This document shows, piece by piece, positions 1-8,240 of a stretch of 46,936 nt of DNA (its first letter is position 1; each line of letters starts with the position of its first letter). The notes beneath the pieces are model-generated. The model searched no databases. It saw nothing but the letters and a program-made list of their open reading frames with translations, and was not told the origin of the DNA. The translations under genes and the position numbers were made by a program. The DNA is from Candidatus Coatesiibacteriota bacterium (GTDB lineage Bacteria; JAFGND01): the NCBI GenBank assembly GCA_016927185.1, contig JAFGND010000094.1, forward strand, positions 1 through 46,936, read 5' to 3'.

Positions 1-44
1 ATATAACCAATATATCTTCTATGCTCAATAAATTCTTTTTGTTC

Positions 45-50
45 TTGACA
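45..50 (+). promoter_or_regulatory. Putative -35 element for comM
   Basis: TTGACA ends 33 nt before the ATG at 84. No Shine-Dalgarno sequence precedes that ATG, and no convincing -10 hexamer is visible (CATCAT at 74-79 is the nearest). The spacing fits a leaderless transcript starting at or near the ATG, as at several other genes of this window. Confidence 0.45.
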
Positions 51-83
51 TAAATAGTGGAAAATCAGTCGTTCATCATTGTT

Positions 84-1619
84 ATGTTGGCAAAATGTCA
101 AAGTGCTTCTCTTTTTGGTCTTGATGCTTATATTGTTGATGTTGAAGTAGATATAAGCCCTGGATTGCCTCAGTTTTCTATTGTTGGTCTGCCAGATGGA
201 GCGGTCAAGGAAGCAAAGGAGAGAGTGAGAGCAGCAATCATCAATTCAGGTTTCATCTTCCCGATAAAAAAAATTACTGTAAATATGGCACCAGCTGATT
301 TAAGAAAGCAGGGAACTTCTTATGATTTGTCCATAGCTCTTGGTATTCTTGCAGCAAGCAGACAAATCCCCTCTGAAAAGCTTAGTGATTCAGTAATTCT
401 TGGAGAATTGTCTCTTGATGGAACAGTCAAGGAAATACATGGTGCTCTCGCAATTGCTTCATCAATCAATGGCGAGAATATAAAGTCATTGATAATCCCC
501 TCATCAAACGCTAAAGAAGCAGCACTTTCAGGAAATTTTTCAGTTTATCCTGTTGACACTCTAGTGCAGACAATAGACTTTGTTTCAGAATCAGAGGAAA
601 TACTTCCAATATCTATTGATGCTGATAAACTATTGGAAGAGTCTTCCTTTTACCTTGATTTCGCAGAAGTCAGAGGACAAGCCCATGTTAAAAGAGGCTT
701 AGAAGTAGCTGCTGCTGGAGGTCATAATGTTCTTTTAATAGGTCCACCAGGATCTGGAAAGACGATGATGGCAAAAAGACTTCCAGGAATAGTCCCAAGT
801 CTTACTTTGGAGGAAGCATTATCAATAACAAAGATATACAGTGTTGCAGGGAGACTTCCAGAAAATACTCCACTGATTACTGTCAGACCTTTCAGAAGCC
901 CACATCATACTATTTCTGATGCAGGCTTGATTGGAGGAGGACAATTTCCAAAACCTGGAGAAATAAGTCTAGCACATCATGGAGTTCTCTTCCTGGATGA
1001 ACTCACTGAATTCCCAGTAAAAATTCTTGAAATGCTGAGACAGCCGCTCGAAGATGGGCAGGTAACGATTTCTCGCGCCAATGCTTCATTAACTTATCCC
1101 GCAAGCATAATGCTAGTTGCTGCCATGAATCCATGTCCTTGTGGATATATGGGTGATCCGAAACATCCTTGTACATGCAGCAATGTAGCCATAGAAAAAT
1201 ACTTGACAAAACTATCCGGTCCTCTTCTAGACAGAATTGATATTCAACTAGAGGCACCAGCTGTAAGTTATCAAGATCTTGTATCAAGAGCAAAGGAAGA
1301 ATCGTCTGAGTTAATCAGGGAAAGAGTCCAGAAAGCAAGACAAGTACAGAAAGAAAGACTGCAGAAGTACAAGAATGTTCATTACAATTCTGCAATGTCA
1401 CCTTCCCAGGTAAAGAAATATTGCGAACTTGATGAAAACGGGCACAAATTGATGGAACAGGCAATGAGTAGATTAGGATTATCTGCCAGAGCTCATAACA
1501 GGATACTCAAGGTTGCAAGAACAATCGCAGATTTGGCATACGAGGAAAAGATACAAGTTTGTCATCTTGCTGAAGCAATTGGATATAGAAGTCTTGACAG
1601 AAGATTAAACAGACTCTAA
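84..1619 (+). CDS. comM: YifB/ComM family magnesium-chelatase-like AAA+ ATPase
   Basis: ComM is a cytoplasmic hexameric AAA+ helicase that promotes branch migration when transformed DNA is integrated. The family is also common in bacteria not known to be transformable. The 511 residues have the usual length and order: an N-terminal ChlI/Lon-like domain (about 10-135), an AAA+ core with Walker A GPPGSGKT at residues 220-227 and Walker B LFLDEL near 303-308, a Cys cluster NPCPCGYMGD just after it, and the C-terminal ChlI domain with a Leu-Ser-Ala-Arg-Ala motif. The ATG at 84 (MLAKCQS) is preferred over an in-frame GTG at 57, because family members begin at this point and TTGACA lies 33 nt upstream. 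It is transcribed alone, and nifS follows from its own promoter. The family assignment is firm; a role in DNA uptake is inferred. Confidence 0.95.
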   Translation: MLAKCQSASLFGLDAYIVDVEVDISPGLPQFSIVGLPDGAVKEAKERVRAAIINSGFIFPIKKITVNMAPADLRKQGTSYDLSIALGILAASRQIPSEKLSDSVILGELSLDGTVKEIHGALAIASSINGENIKSLIIPSSNAKEAALSGNFSVYPVDTLVQTIDFVSESEEILPISIDADKLLEESSFYLDFAEVRGQAHVKRGLEVAAAGGHNVLLIGPPGSGKTMMAKRLPGIVPSLTLEEALSITKIYSVAGRLPENTPLITVRPFRSPHHTISDAGLIGGGQFPKPGEISLAHHGVLFLDELTEFPVKILEMLRQPLEDGQVTISRANASLTYPASIMLVAAMNPCPCGYMGDPKHPCTCSNVAIEKYLTKLSGPLLDRIDIQLEAPAVSYQDLVSRAKEESSELIRERVQKARQVQKERLQKYKNVHYNSAMSPSQVKKYCELDENGHKLMEQAMSRLGLSARAHNRILKVARTIADLAYEEKIQVCHLAEAIGYRSLDRRLNRL

Positions 1620-1653
1620 TAATTAATTATAATATTTATCTTCTCATATTCCC

Positions 1654-1682
1654 TTGACTAAAATGTACTTTCTTGATATTAT
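1654..1682 (+). promoter_or_regulatory. Sigma-70-type promoter of the nifS operon
   Basis: TTGACT (1654-1659), a 17-nt spacer and TATTAT (1677-1682) predict a start near 1689. That gives a leader of about 24 nt carrying the AAGGAG ribosome site at 1701-1706. It is one of the three best promoter matches in the window. Confidence 0.7.
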
Positions 1683-1712
1683 GTAAAAAGAGTTATGCTT
1701 AAGGAGCGGAAT

Positions 1713-2882
1713 ATGGATTTTATATATCTAGATAATAATGCAACAACACCCCTAAATCCTGTTGTTCTTGAATCCATGCTGCCTTTTCTCAAGGAGGATT
1801 ATGGTAATGCTTCAAGTGTTCATGAACTTGGAAGACGTGCAAGAACAGCACTTGAGAAATCCAGGGGGCAAATAGCTGATCTTTTCAATGCAAAACCTGA
1901 AGAAATAATTTTCACAAGTTGTGGTACTGAAAGTGACAACTATGCTATTCTTGGAACAGCATATCTTCCTGAAAACCGCCACAAGCAAATAATTACTAGC
2001 AAGATAGAGCATCATGCTGTTCTTCATACTGTTGAATTCCTTGAAAAACAAGGTTATCCAGCCGTTTATCTTGATGTTGATGAAAACGGCATAATAAAAC
2101 TTGATCAGTTGGAAAAAGCTCTTGAAAAAGAAACAAGTCTTGTATCAATAATGTATGCAAATAATGAGGTTGGCTCTTTACAGCCTATAGAGCAGATCGC
2201 AAAAATGTGTAATGAAAAGGGAGTCAAATTTCATACTGATGCTGTACAGGCTTTTGCAAAACATCCTGTTGACATGTCTAAAATCCCGATAGATATGCTT
2301 TCTCTTTCAGCTCATAAGATATACGGTCCAAAAGGTGTTGGAGCAATGTATATAAGAAAAGGCGTTAAACTATTCAGACTTATGCATGGGGGACATCATG
2401 AAAAAAACAAGCGCCCTGGCACCGAAAATGTTGCTGGAATAGTTGGTCTGGCAACTGCTGCCAGAAGGCTGCAGAATAATCATGAAGAGGAGAATAAAAG
2501 ATTATCTTTACTTAGAGATAAACTGCAAACAGCCTTACTGAATAATATACCAGATTGTTACGTAAACGGAATGAATGCAGCCAGGCTAGCAAATACCCTT
2601 AATATAAGATTCGATTATGTTGAAGGAGAATCTATTTTACTTCATCTTGATATGGAAGGTATTTGTGCTTCATCAGGAAGTGCATGTACATCAGATACTT
2701 TGGAACCTTCTCATGTATTGCTTGCAATGTGTGTTCCCAAGGAAAGAGCACATGGTTCTATCAGATTCAGTCTTGGAGAGACAAACACTGAAGAACAAAT
2801 AGATAAAGTAATAGATTTGATGCCCACCTTGATAAAAAAACTAAGATCAATGAGTCCTCTTGGACATAAGTCAAATAAATAA
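1713..2882 (+). CDS. nifS: Cysteine desulfurase, NifS type
   Basis: A PLP enzyme that takes sulfur from L-cysteine, making alanine and an enzyme persulfide for Fe-S cluster assembly in the cytoplasm. It is an aminotransferase class V fold of 389 residues. The PLP lysine is in SAHK (K202), and the persulfide cysteine is C325 in the SGSACTS loop; both numbers match those known for Azotobacter NifS. HTDAVQ holds the PLP-binding Asp. The start at 1713 (MDFIYLDNNATTP) is chosen because AAGGAG lies 6 nt upstream; an ATG at 1695 in the same frame has no such site. nifU follows after 17 nt. No IscR-type regulator, IscA or HscA/HscB gene is next to it, so the locus resembles the short clostridial NifS-NifU layout. 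Confidence 0.95.
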   Translation: MDFIYLDNNATTPLNPVVLESMLPFLKEDYGNASSVHELGRRARTALEKSRGQIADLFNAKPEEIIFTSCGTESDNYAILGTAYLPENRHKQIITSKIEHHAVLHTVEFLEKQGYPAVYLDVDENGIIKLDQLEKALEKETSLVSIMYANNEVGSLQPIEQIAKMCNEKGVKFHTDAVQAFAKHPVDMSKIPIDMLSLSAHKIYGPKGVGAMYIRKGVKLFRLMHGGHHEKNKRPGTENVAGIVGLATAARRLQNNHEEENKRLSLLRDKLQTALLNNIPDCYVNGMNAARLANTLNIRFDYVEGESILLHLDMEGICASSGSACTSDTLEPSHVLLAMCVPKERAHGSIRFSLGETNTEEQIDKVIDLMPTLIKKLRSMSPLGHKSNK

Positions 2883-2899
2883 GGATTAGGAGAGAAGAG

Positions 2900-3319
2900 A
2901 TGTATAGCGAAAAAGTAATGGATCATGTAAGGAATCCAAGAAATGTTGGTGAAATAAAAGATCCTGATGGATATGGCATGGTAGGGAATCCATGTTGTGG
3001 AGATGTAATGGAGATGTTTTTAAAAATCGAGAATAATATAATAGTAGATATAAAATTCAGAACATTTGGTTGTGGTGCTGCAATTGCAACAAGCTCAATG
3101 GTTACTGAAATGATAAAGGGCAAGACACTGGAAGAGGCACTTAATGTAACAAATAAACAGGTAACTAAAGCACTTGATGGATTACCAGAGCAAAAAATGC
3201 ATTGCAGTGTTCTTGCAGAGCAAGGAATCAGGGCTGCACTATATGATTATTATTCTAAACACAATCTCCCTGTTCCTGAAGGCTTGAAACAATCCAAAAC
3301 AGTAAAATGTGCTGACTAA
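2900..3319 (+). CDS. nifU: Fe-S cluster assembly scaffold, NifU/IscU type
   Basis: A scaffold on which [2Fe-2S] clusters are built from NifS sulfur before transfer to target proteins. The 139 residues are a single IscU/NifU_N domain. The three cluster cysteines are C33 (in NPCCGD), C58 (in FGCGAAIA) and C102 (in KMHCSVLA), with the conserved Asp D35 close to the first. The sequence is close to the Clostridium-type NifU pattern. The central ferredoxin-like and C-terminal Nfu domains of nitrogen-fixer NifU are missing, so it is a stand-alone scaffold. AGGAG precedes the ATG. It sits 17 nt after nifS, certainly in one operon, and its stop is 4 nt before the likely start of the next gene. Confidence 0.94.
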   Translation: MYSEKVMDHVRNPRNVGEIKDPDGYGMVGNPCCGDVMEMFLKIENNIIVDIKFRTFGCGAAIATSSMVTEMIKGKTLEEALNVTNKQVTKALDGLPEQKMHCSVLAEQGIRAALYDYYSKHNLPVPEGLKQSKTVKCAD

Positions 3320-3323
3320 AACT

Positions 3324-3752
3324 ATGAAAGAATCGGACTTTATAGAAGATGGCATTGACAGTGAGATCCCTTCTGTAAAAGAATTGTTACAATATTTGAA
3401 TTCATCTGAAGATTTCATGAGATGGAGAGCAGCAAAAGCTCTTGGTATAATGAATATAAAAGAAGCAATTCCTAATCTGATAAAAAAACTTGAGACGGAT
3501 AAAAGCTGGGGAGTCAGGATGAACGCTGCTGAAGCTTTAGGTATGCTTGAAGCGAAAGAGGCTATTCCAGTTTTAATAGAAGCACTTCTGAAGGATGAGG
3601 ATGAACAAGTTAGAGAGATTTCAGCGAATGCATTAGGAAATTTCAATGAAAAAAGTATTAAGAAAGCTCTTAAGGAAGCATTAAATGATGAGTGTGAAGA
3701 TGTTAAGCTGGCTGCAAAGAAAATATTAGAAAGTTATGATGGATCAGATTAA
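3324..3752 (+). CDS. Small HEAT-repeat protein
   Basis: The 142 residues are made almost wholly of four to five HEAT/PBS-lyase-like helical repeats of about 31 residues (motifs such as RWRAAKALG, GVRMNAAEALG, VREISANALG, DVKLAAKKIL). Such proteins form curved alpha-solenoids that bind other proteins. No catalytic residue is evident and no signal peptide is seen. The start is uncertain: a GTG at 3309 lies inside the end of nifU, while the ATG at 3324 is 4 nt after the nifU stop. Neither has a good ribosome site, so translation is probably coupled to nifU. Its 3' end overlaps the next gene. Its position suggests an accessory or adaptor role near Fe-S assembly, but that is only inference. Confidence 0.85.
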   Translation: MKESDFIEDGIDSEIPSVKELLQYLNSSEDFMRWRAAKALGIMNIKEAIPNLIKKLETDKSWGVRMNAAEALGMLEAKEAIPVLIEALLKDEDEQVREISANALGNFNEKSIKKALKEALNDECEDVKLAAKKILESYDGSD

Positions 3753-4908
3753 ACCAGTTTTCTTTCTTATTCCTATAGCTTTTTTCCTGGTAGTTATGAC
3801 TTTACTATCAATAATCAATTATTTATCATTTGCAAAATTGTTTAATGTTAAGAAAAAGCCCTATATTCTATTCATCTCCATACCTACTCTACTATTCACT
3901 TCTTTCTGGATAACAGGAATATATACAGGCTCAAGACCGTTAATATCATTAGGCGCTAATTCAGTTGCGCTTATTCTAATATTTACAATTTCACTATTAT
4001 TGATGTTACCTATTTCGCGCTTCATTAATCATTTTGATAATGAAAAAGGAAAGAGCAAGGTGGATTTGAAAAGAAGAAATTTGATAAAAACACTGATTTA
4101 TATTCCACCAATAGTTGGTGCAGGTCTTGGATTGAAAGGCTTCAAGAATTCCCATAACAGAATCAGAATTCATAAATTACCCCTTAAGTTCAAGGATCTT
4201 CCAGAGGATTTGGATGGATTCAGAATTCTCCATTTAACAGATCTGCATATCGGGATGTTTACCTATATGGGAGAACTAAACAACCTTGTAAGCAGGGCAA
4301 CCTCAACTGAACCTGATTTAGTATTGATAACTGGGGACATGTGTGACTATCCACCTATGCTTGAAAAGGTAATAGAAGTAATTAAAACATTGAATCCCAA
4401 ATACGATTTTTATGGAAGTCTGGGTAATCATGATTATATAAGAGGTGCTGATGTAATAATCAAGAATTTCAATAAAAACAATATAAAGATGCTTGTCAAT
4501 GATAATCAAATTATCGAGGTAAAAAATACCAGGATGCTTCTTACTGGTATTGACGATCCTCAGAGATTAAGAGGAGATACAGTCACCTTTTTAAGAAGAT
4601 GCCTTTCAGAGGCAATAGCAAAAGCTCCTGAAGCTTCTTTCAAGATACTCTTAAGTCATAGACCGAATGGAATAGTACCTGCTTCTGAATATCATTATGA
4701 TCTGGTTCTATCAGGTCACACTCATGGTCATCAGATAGGAATTTTCAATAAAAGCATATTTGAAGTAATGGGAGTAAAAGGTTACTATTATGGTTTCTAT
4801 GAAAGAGATAATACCCAGTTATATGTTTCTGGTGGAATGGGTCACTGGTTTCCATTCAGACTAGGTATTCCCCAGGAAGCAACTCTTGTGGTTCTTAATA
4901 AGGCTTAA
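3736..4908 (+). CDS. Membrane-anchored calcineurin-like metallophosphoesterase
   Basis: The 390 residues begin with three hydrophobic helices (about 8-30, 43-65 and 72-98), then a KRRNLIK stretch before a fourth hydrophobic segment (about 115-135), and a metallophosphoesterase domain from about 160. All the binuclear metal motifs are present: DLHIG (D169), GDMCD (D201), GNHD (N231-D233) and GHTHGH (H328, H330). It resembles the YkuE/YaeI group, some of which act on lipid headgroup phosphates at the membrane. The substrate here cannot be told. Its start overlaps the HEAT-repeat gene by 17 nt. Its stop lies within the TTAA shared with the convergent endopeptidase gene, leaving no room for an ordinary terminator. 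Confidence 0.88.
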   Translation: MMDQIKPVFFLIPIAFFLVVMTLLSIINYLSFAKLFNVKKKPYILFISIPTLLFTSFWITGIYTGSRPLISLGANSVALILIFTISLLLMLPISRFINHFDNEKGKSKVDLKRRNLIKTLIYIPPIVGAGLGLKGFKNSHNRIRIHKLPLKFKDLPEDLDGFRILHLTDLHIGMFTYMGELNNLVSRATSTEPDLVLITGDMCDYPPMLEKVIEVIKTLNPKYDFYGSLGNHDYIRGADVIIKNFNKNNIKMLVNDNQIIEVKNTRMLLTGIDDPQRLRGDTVTFLRRCLSEAIAKAPEASFKILLSHRPNGIVPASEYHYDLVLSGHTHGHQIGIFNKSIFEVMGVKGYYYGFYERDNTQLYVSGGMGHWFPFRLGIPQEATLVVLNKA

Positions 4909-5945
4909 GGTGCATCCAATTCTTCAGTTTCAAAAAGAGTAGCTGGATTCTTAAATCTGACATGCATATGATCTTTATGATTCGGCCAATGTCTCACTCT
5001 TTTATTCCATTCAGACATGTAAAAAGGATGCCCTTTTGATATCTGATTGATGGAAAATCTGATTATATCCTGTAATCCTTTATCTATGAAGATTTTATCT
5101 ATCATTCTTGAATCAAATAATCCCATTATCAGAAGTGCAGTCCTTGAAGAGTCTATACTTCCAGTATCTGCCACCTTGAATGTTTTCAATTCAGCGTTAT
5201 CCAGAAAGTAATATCCAATATCAACATCTAATCCATTTCTGTGAGAAGCATGTCTTGCAATTGTGCCTCCATGCTCAAATGAAAGATCACCTACAACTGC
5301 TAATGAAGTATCAGGGAAATAATATGCTACTTTTGCAATTGCATCTATTACCCATTGAACAACCTTGTGATTAGCATAATAAGCTCTTCGTTCCAGATTT
5401 TTCCTATAATATACTCCAGGCATAGGTGGTAATGCAGCTGCATTAGATAAACTTCCATTTGTTGGTGTCCCATTTGAGTAGGAAAAAAATCTGAAACCTG
5501 GAACCATGTATAATCTTTGTCCTAAATATATTTTGTTGTTTCTTAGATTATTCATCGCTGAAATCAATTCAACATGTGTTCCAAATCGCTTTGATATTTT
5601 TTCAATATTATCGTTTAGTTGAACATAGTAAACATAACCATACCAGGGAAACCATAATTCATTAGATGGCGTTAAATTCTCAGTTTTTGAAAGTTTTTCT
5701 TCAGATATTTTTATTTCTCTTATTTTTATTTTTAATTCAGTTCCAATTGGTGGAAGTTTCCTTTCTTTCAGATTATTTATTGACAATAATTCCTCAATAG
5801 ACATTTGAAACTCATTTGCTATTGCTTCAAGCGTATCACCATCTCTTATTACATATGTCTGAGTGCTATCAGATTGACTGCAATAGACACTTGCAAAAAG
5901 AGATATTATAAGAAAAAATATCTGATGCTTTCTGAAAAATACCAT
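4905..5945 (-). CDS. Two LysM domains plus M74-type murein endopeptidase (MepA-like)
   Basis: Probably a secreted hydrolase that cuts peptide cross-links in peptidoglycan. A hydrophobic N-terminus (about 8-22) is a signal peptide; a Cys follows at 22, but the preceding residues are a poor lipobox. Two LysM modules for glycan binding lie at about 29-74 and 105-149. The catalytic part (about 175-335) shows HASHRNGLDVD (H232, H235, D240, D242) and HKDHMHVR (H323, D325, H326, H328), the zinc-site pattern of LAS/MepA enzymes. E. coli MepA has no LysM modules, so this is a fused version. A consensus promoter ends 9 nt before the ATG and there is no Shine-Dalgarno sequence, which indicates a leaderless mRNA. 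The 3' end overlaps the convergent phosphoesterase by 4 nt. Confidence 0.87.
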   Translation of the reverse strand: MVFFRKHQIFFLIISLFASVYCSQSDSTQTYVIRDGDTLEAIANEFQMSIEELLSINNLKERKLPPIGTELKIKIREIKISEEKLSKTENLTPSNELWFPWYGYVYYVQLNDNIEKISKRFGTHVELISAMNNLRNNKIYLGQRLYMVPGFRFFSYSNGTPTNGSLSNAAALPPMPGVYYRKNLERRAYYANHKVVQWVIDAIAKVAYYFPDTSLAVVGDLSFEHGGTIARHASHRNGLDVDIGYYFLDNAELKTFKVADTGSIDSSRTALLIMGLFDSRMIDKIFIDKGLQDIIRFSINQISKGHPFYMSEWNKRVRHWPNHKDHMHVRFKNPATLFETEELDAP

Positions 5946-5954
5946 TCTTAAATA

Positions 5955-5982
5955 ATTATAACCAATTGAGAGTAATTGTCAA
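5955..5982 (-). promoter_or_regulatory. Consensus promoter giving a leaderless mRNA for the LysM/M74 gene
   Basis: On the minus strand, TTGACA (5977-5982), a 16-nt spacer and a perfect TATAAT (5955-5960) end 9 nt before the ATG at 5945. The expected start point is therefore at, or 1-2 nt before, the start codon. Confidence 0.75.
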
Positions 5983-5989
5983 ATGACTG

Positions 5990-6958
5990 CTATTGTTTGA
6001 GTTTAGAACCTTTATTTCCACTTAATGTATAACCAATTGAAATTGAATGAGTTTGGCCTAGTCCCCCATAAAATGACAATCCATAATCAAGGTTTATTTT
6101 CCTGTAAAACAACCCTAGACCGGTAGAAAATCCTCCCAGAAAATCACTATCCTGGCCTGTATCATAATCAGTTCCTTTTGAATTATAGCCTAATCTTAAT
6201 GCCAATAAATCTCCATAAGGTAATACTTCTACTCCTGCTGAAAAGAATTTTGTTTTGCTTTCCACTTCATAAGTATAATTACCTGCAACAGAGAATCTAT
6301 TCAAGAGAAATTGACTGGCTCCCAATCCAATATTTACAGGCAGTCTTGTTTCTGTTGATTCTTCATCTGTTTCATCGGTATATTTTGATATCTGCCATCC
6401 AAAATTCTTAAGAACCAATCCAAATTGAATTCCATCCTTTTCTTTGGAATAATTCAATCCCAAATCAAAAACCATACCACTGCTTTTGCTTTCCTCTATT
6501 CTTGATAAAACAGGTTTAACTGAAAAACCTGCCTGAAGTCTTGGAGCTATCTCTCTCGAAATACTTGCATTGAAAACCATGTCCAATGCAGAAAATTCTC
6601 CCAGACCTTCACCTGTAGGATTATCTATTGTTGTTTTCTTCATACTGCCATAAGCAATAAACTGAATTCCTCCACCTATTCCTGTTTTATCATCCAGTTT
6701 GTAAACTCCTCCAAGATTTCCGATATTAGTATCAACAAGATAACTCCTGAAACCAGCATATAGAGAATGATCGTCTGCTATTGCATATCTTGCAGGATTC
6801 AATCCCCTTCCATTCCAGTCCATAGTATAATTATATCCACCTAATCCATTGTCTCTGGCATCAGTTGTAATATTGAGAAAATCAAAAACTGCTTCACTAT
6901 ACAGAATTGCTGAAGAAAACGAAATAAATATCAAACTAATCCAAAATAAACGGTTCAT
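5990..6958 (-). CDS. PorV/PorQ family outer-membrane beta-barrel protein
   Basis: The 322 residues begin with a signal peptide (about 1-25, FWISLIFISFSSAILYSEA). Many alternating strands rich in Gly and aromatic residues follow. The first part has the family look: LNITTDARDNGLGG and then RGLNPARYA, where the first strand of the small barrel begins. PorV and PorQ handle T9SS cargo at the outer membrane, but the wider family (UPF0164) also occurs with other roles. The ATG at 6958 is chosen because AGGTGA lies 4 nt upstream; an in-frame GTG at 6970 is less likely. It overlaps the M16 peptidase gene by 23 nt and ends the rpsO-pnp operon. Together with the T9SS tail at 39.9 kb it supports a working T9SS, but the exact subtype is uncertain. 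Confidence 0.8.
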   Translation of the reverse strand: MNRLFWISLIFISFSSAILYSEAVFDFLNITTDARDNGLGGYNYTMDWNGRGLNPARYAIADDHSLYAGFRSYLVDTNIGNLGGVYKLDDKTGIGGGIQFIAYGSMKKTTIDNPTGEGLGEFSALDMVFNASISREIAPRLQAGFSVKPVLSRIEESKSSGMVFDLGLNYSKEKDGIQFGLVLKNFGWQISKYTDETDEESTETRLPVNIGLGASQFLLNRFSVAGNYTYEVESKTKFFSAGVEVLPYGDLLALRLGYNSKGTDYDTGQDSDFLGGFSTGLGLFYRKINLDYGLSFYGGLGQTHSISIGYTLSGNKGSKLKQ

Positions 6959-8240
6959 ATTCACCTTCACCTACAATTATCTGGAAACCTTTATTAGGCA
7001 GTATTTCTTTAACCAGCTTGTTTATAGCTGCTACGCCTATAGAGTTTATTTCAACAAGTATTTTGTCAAGCGATATTTGTTTGTTATAGAGCATCTGATT
7101 TCTAAGCATGAAACCCAGTCTAGAATGAAGAGACTCCATACTCAAAATAATATTCCTCCTGAACTGCCTTTTGATTCTTTTCAAGTTATCTTCATCAAAA
7201 CCTTTTCTCCTGAATTCAGTAAGTAATCTCTTCAACTCAATCAATGCCTTTTTTGTCGTGTCTTTACTTGTACTGAAATGCACTATCCAATATCCCATAT
7301 CAGACTTCAAACTGTCGAATGTTTGAATTGAATAAACCAAACCCATTTTCTCTCTAAGTTCCTTGAAAAGAAGAGAATTCATTCCTCCTCCAAGATAACT
7401 GGATATTATTGCCAGCGACAGTCTTCTATGATCATTTGCCGGAAATGCCTTGAAAGCAATTGCTACCTGATTTTGTGTCAATTCCGGTCTCAGGATAGTA
7501 AAAGAACCTTTTGTACTCCACCTGGGAATATTTCTTTGAATAACTTCCCCTTCTGGAATTTTTGTCCATTTATTCTTAACTAAATCCATTAGGTCTCTGG
7601 ATTCAAAATTTCCACAAACTCCAAGTATCATTCTATTAGCTCTGTAAGTTTTCTTGTAATAATCAAGCAAAGATTTCTTGTTAATACAGCTTATGGATTT
7701 CTCTGTTCCAAGTATATCTCTGCCTAATGGATGTCTAGGCCACAGTTTGTTGTAAAGCCTGTCCATAAGGAGCTCGTCTGGTTGATCAGAAGATTCCTTG
7801 ATTTCCTCAAGTATTACTTTTTTCTCTTGTTCAATATCATCCAGGGTGAACTTTGGCGAAGTAACAAGTTCATGAACAAGGTCTAGTCCCTGATCCAGAT
7901 ATTCCGACAAAGTGTGAACATGAAATGCAGTATCTTCCCTTCCTGTACTGGCATTTACATGTCCTCCTAAATCTTCAATCCATTCAGAGAGTTCATCAAC
8001 ATCATGTTTCTGAGTTCCCCTGAAGAGAATATGCTCAATAAAGTGGCTTATTCCCTCTGGAAATCCATGTTCATCCCTTACTCCAACTCTTACAATCAAA
8101 CCTATGGCTACACTTCTGAAGAATGGAATCCTCTGATGTACCAAACATAGTCCATTTTTCAAATAATGAATGTCTGGTTCTGCAATTAACGAATCAATGG
8201 CTTCTGTTTTGGATGACTCACTTATTTGCTTCAATTTCAC
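6936..8240 (-). CDS. M16 family zinc metallopeptidase
   Basis: A pitrilysin/insulinase-type peptidase of the short class (434 residues), which works as a dimer or with an inactive partner. The inverted zinc motif HFIEH is at 66-70, and the distal zinc ligand is Glu146 in VILEEIKES, 76 residues after the second His. A second, non-catalytic M16 domain covers about 210-420. No signal peptide is seen. The start is uncertain: the GTG at 8240 lies within pnp, and other rare starts (TTG) are nearby. It overlaps the end of pnp by 23 nt. The order rpsO-pnp-M16 is also known from Firmicutes, where the peptidase is called MlpA/YmxG. The target is unknown. Confidence 0.92.
   Translation of the reverse strand: MKLKQISESSKTEAIDSLIAEPDIHYLKNGLCLVHQRIPFFRSVAIGLIVRVGVRDEHGFPEGISHFIEHILFRGTQKHDVDELSEWIEDLGGHVNASTGREDTAFHVHTLSEYLDQGLDLVHELVTSPKFTLDDIEQEKKVILEEIKESSDQPDELLMDRLYNKLWPRHPLGRDILGTEKSISCINKKSLLDYYKKTYRANRMILGVCGNFESRDLMDLVKNKWTKIPEGEVIQRNIPRWSTKGSFTILRPELTQNQVAIAFKAFPANDHRRLSLAIISSYLGGGMNSLLFKELREKMGLVYSIQTFDSLKSDMGYWIVHFSTSKDTTKKALIELKRLLTEFRRKGFDEDNLKRIKRQFRRNIILSMESLHSRLGFMLRNQMLYNKQISLDKILVEINSIGVAAINKLVKEILPNKGFQIIVGEGEYEPFILD

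Noticed and set aside
57-83. GTG 57 as start of comM
   Set aside because: No ribosome site; homologues begin at MLAK, and TTGACA spacing supports ATG 84.
3239-3646. 135-codon minus-strand frame over nifU and the HEAT gene
   Set aside because: Shadow of HEAT-repeat codons; no ribosome site.
5990-6958. Naming the barrel PorV
   Set aside because: PorV and PorQ cannot be told apart by eye and the wider family has other roles, so only the family is given.
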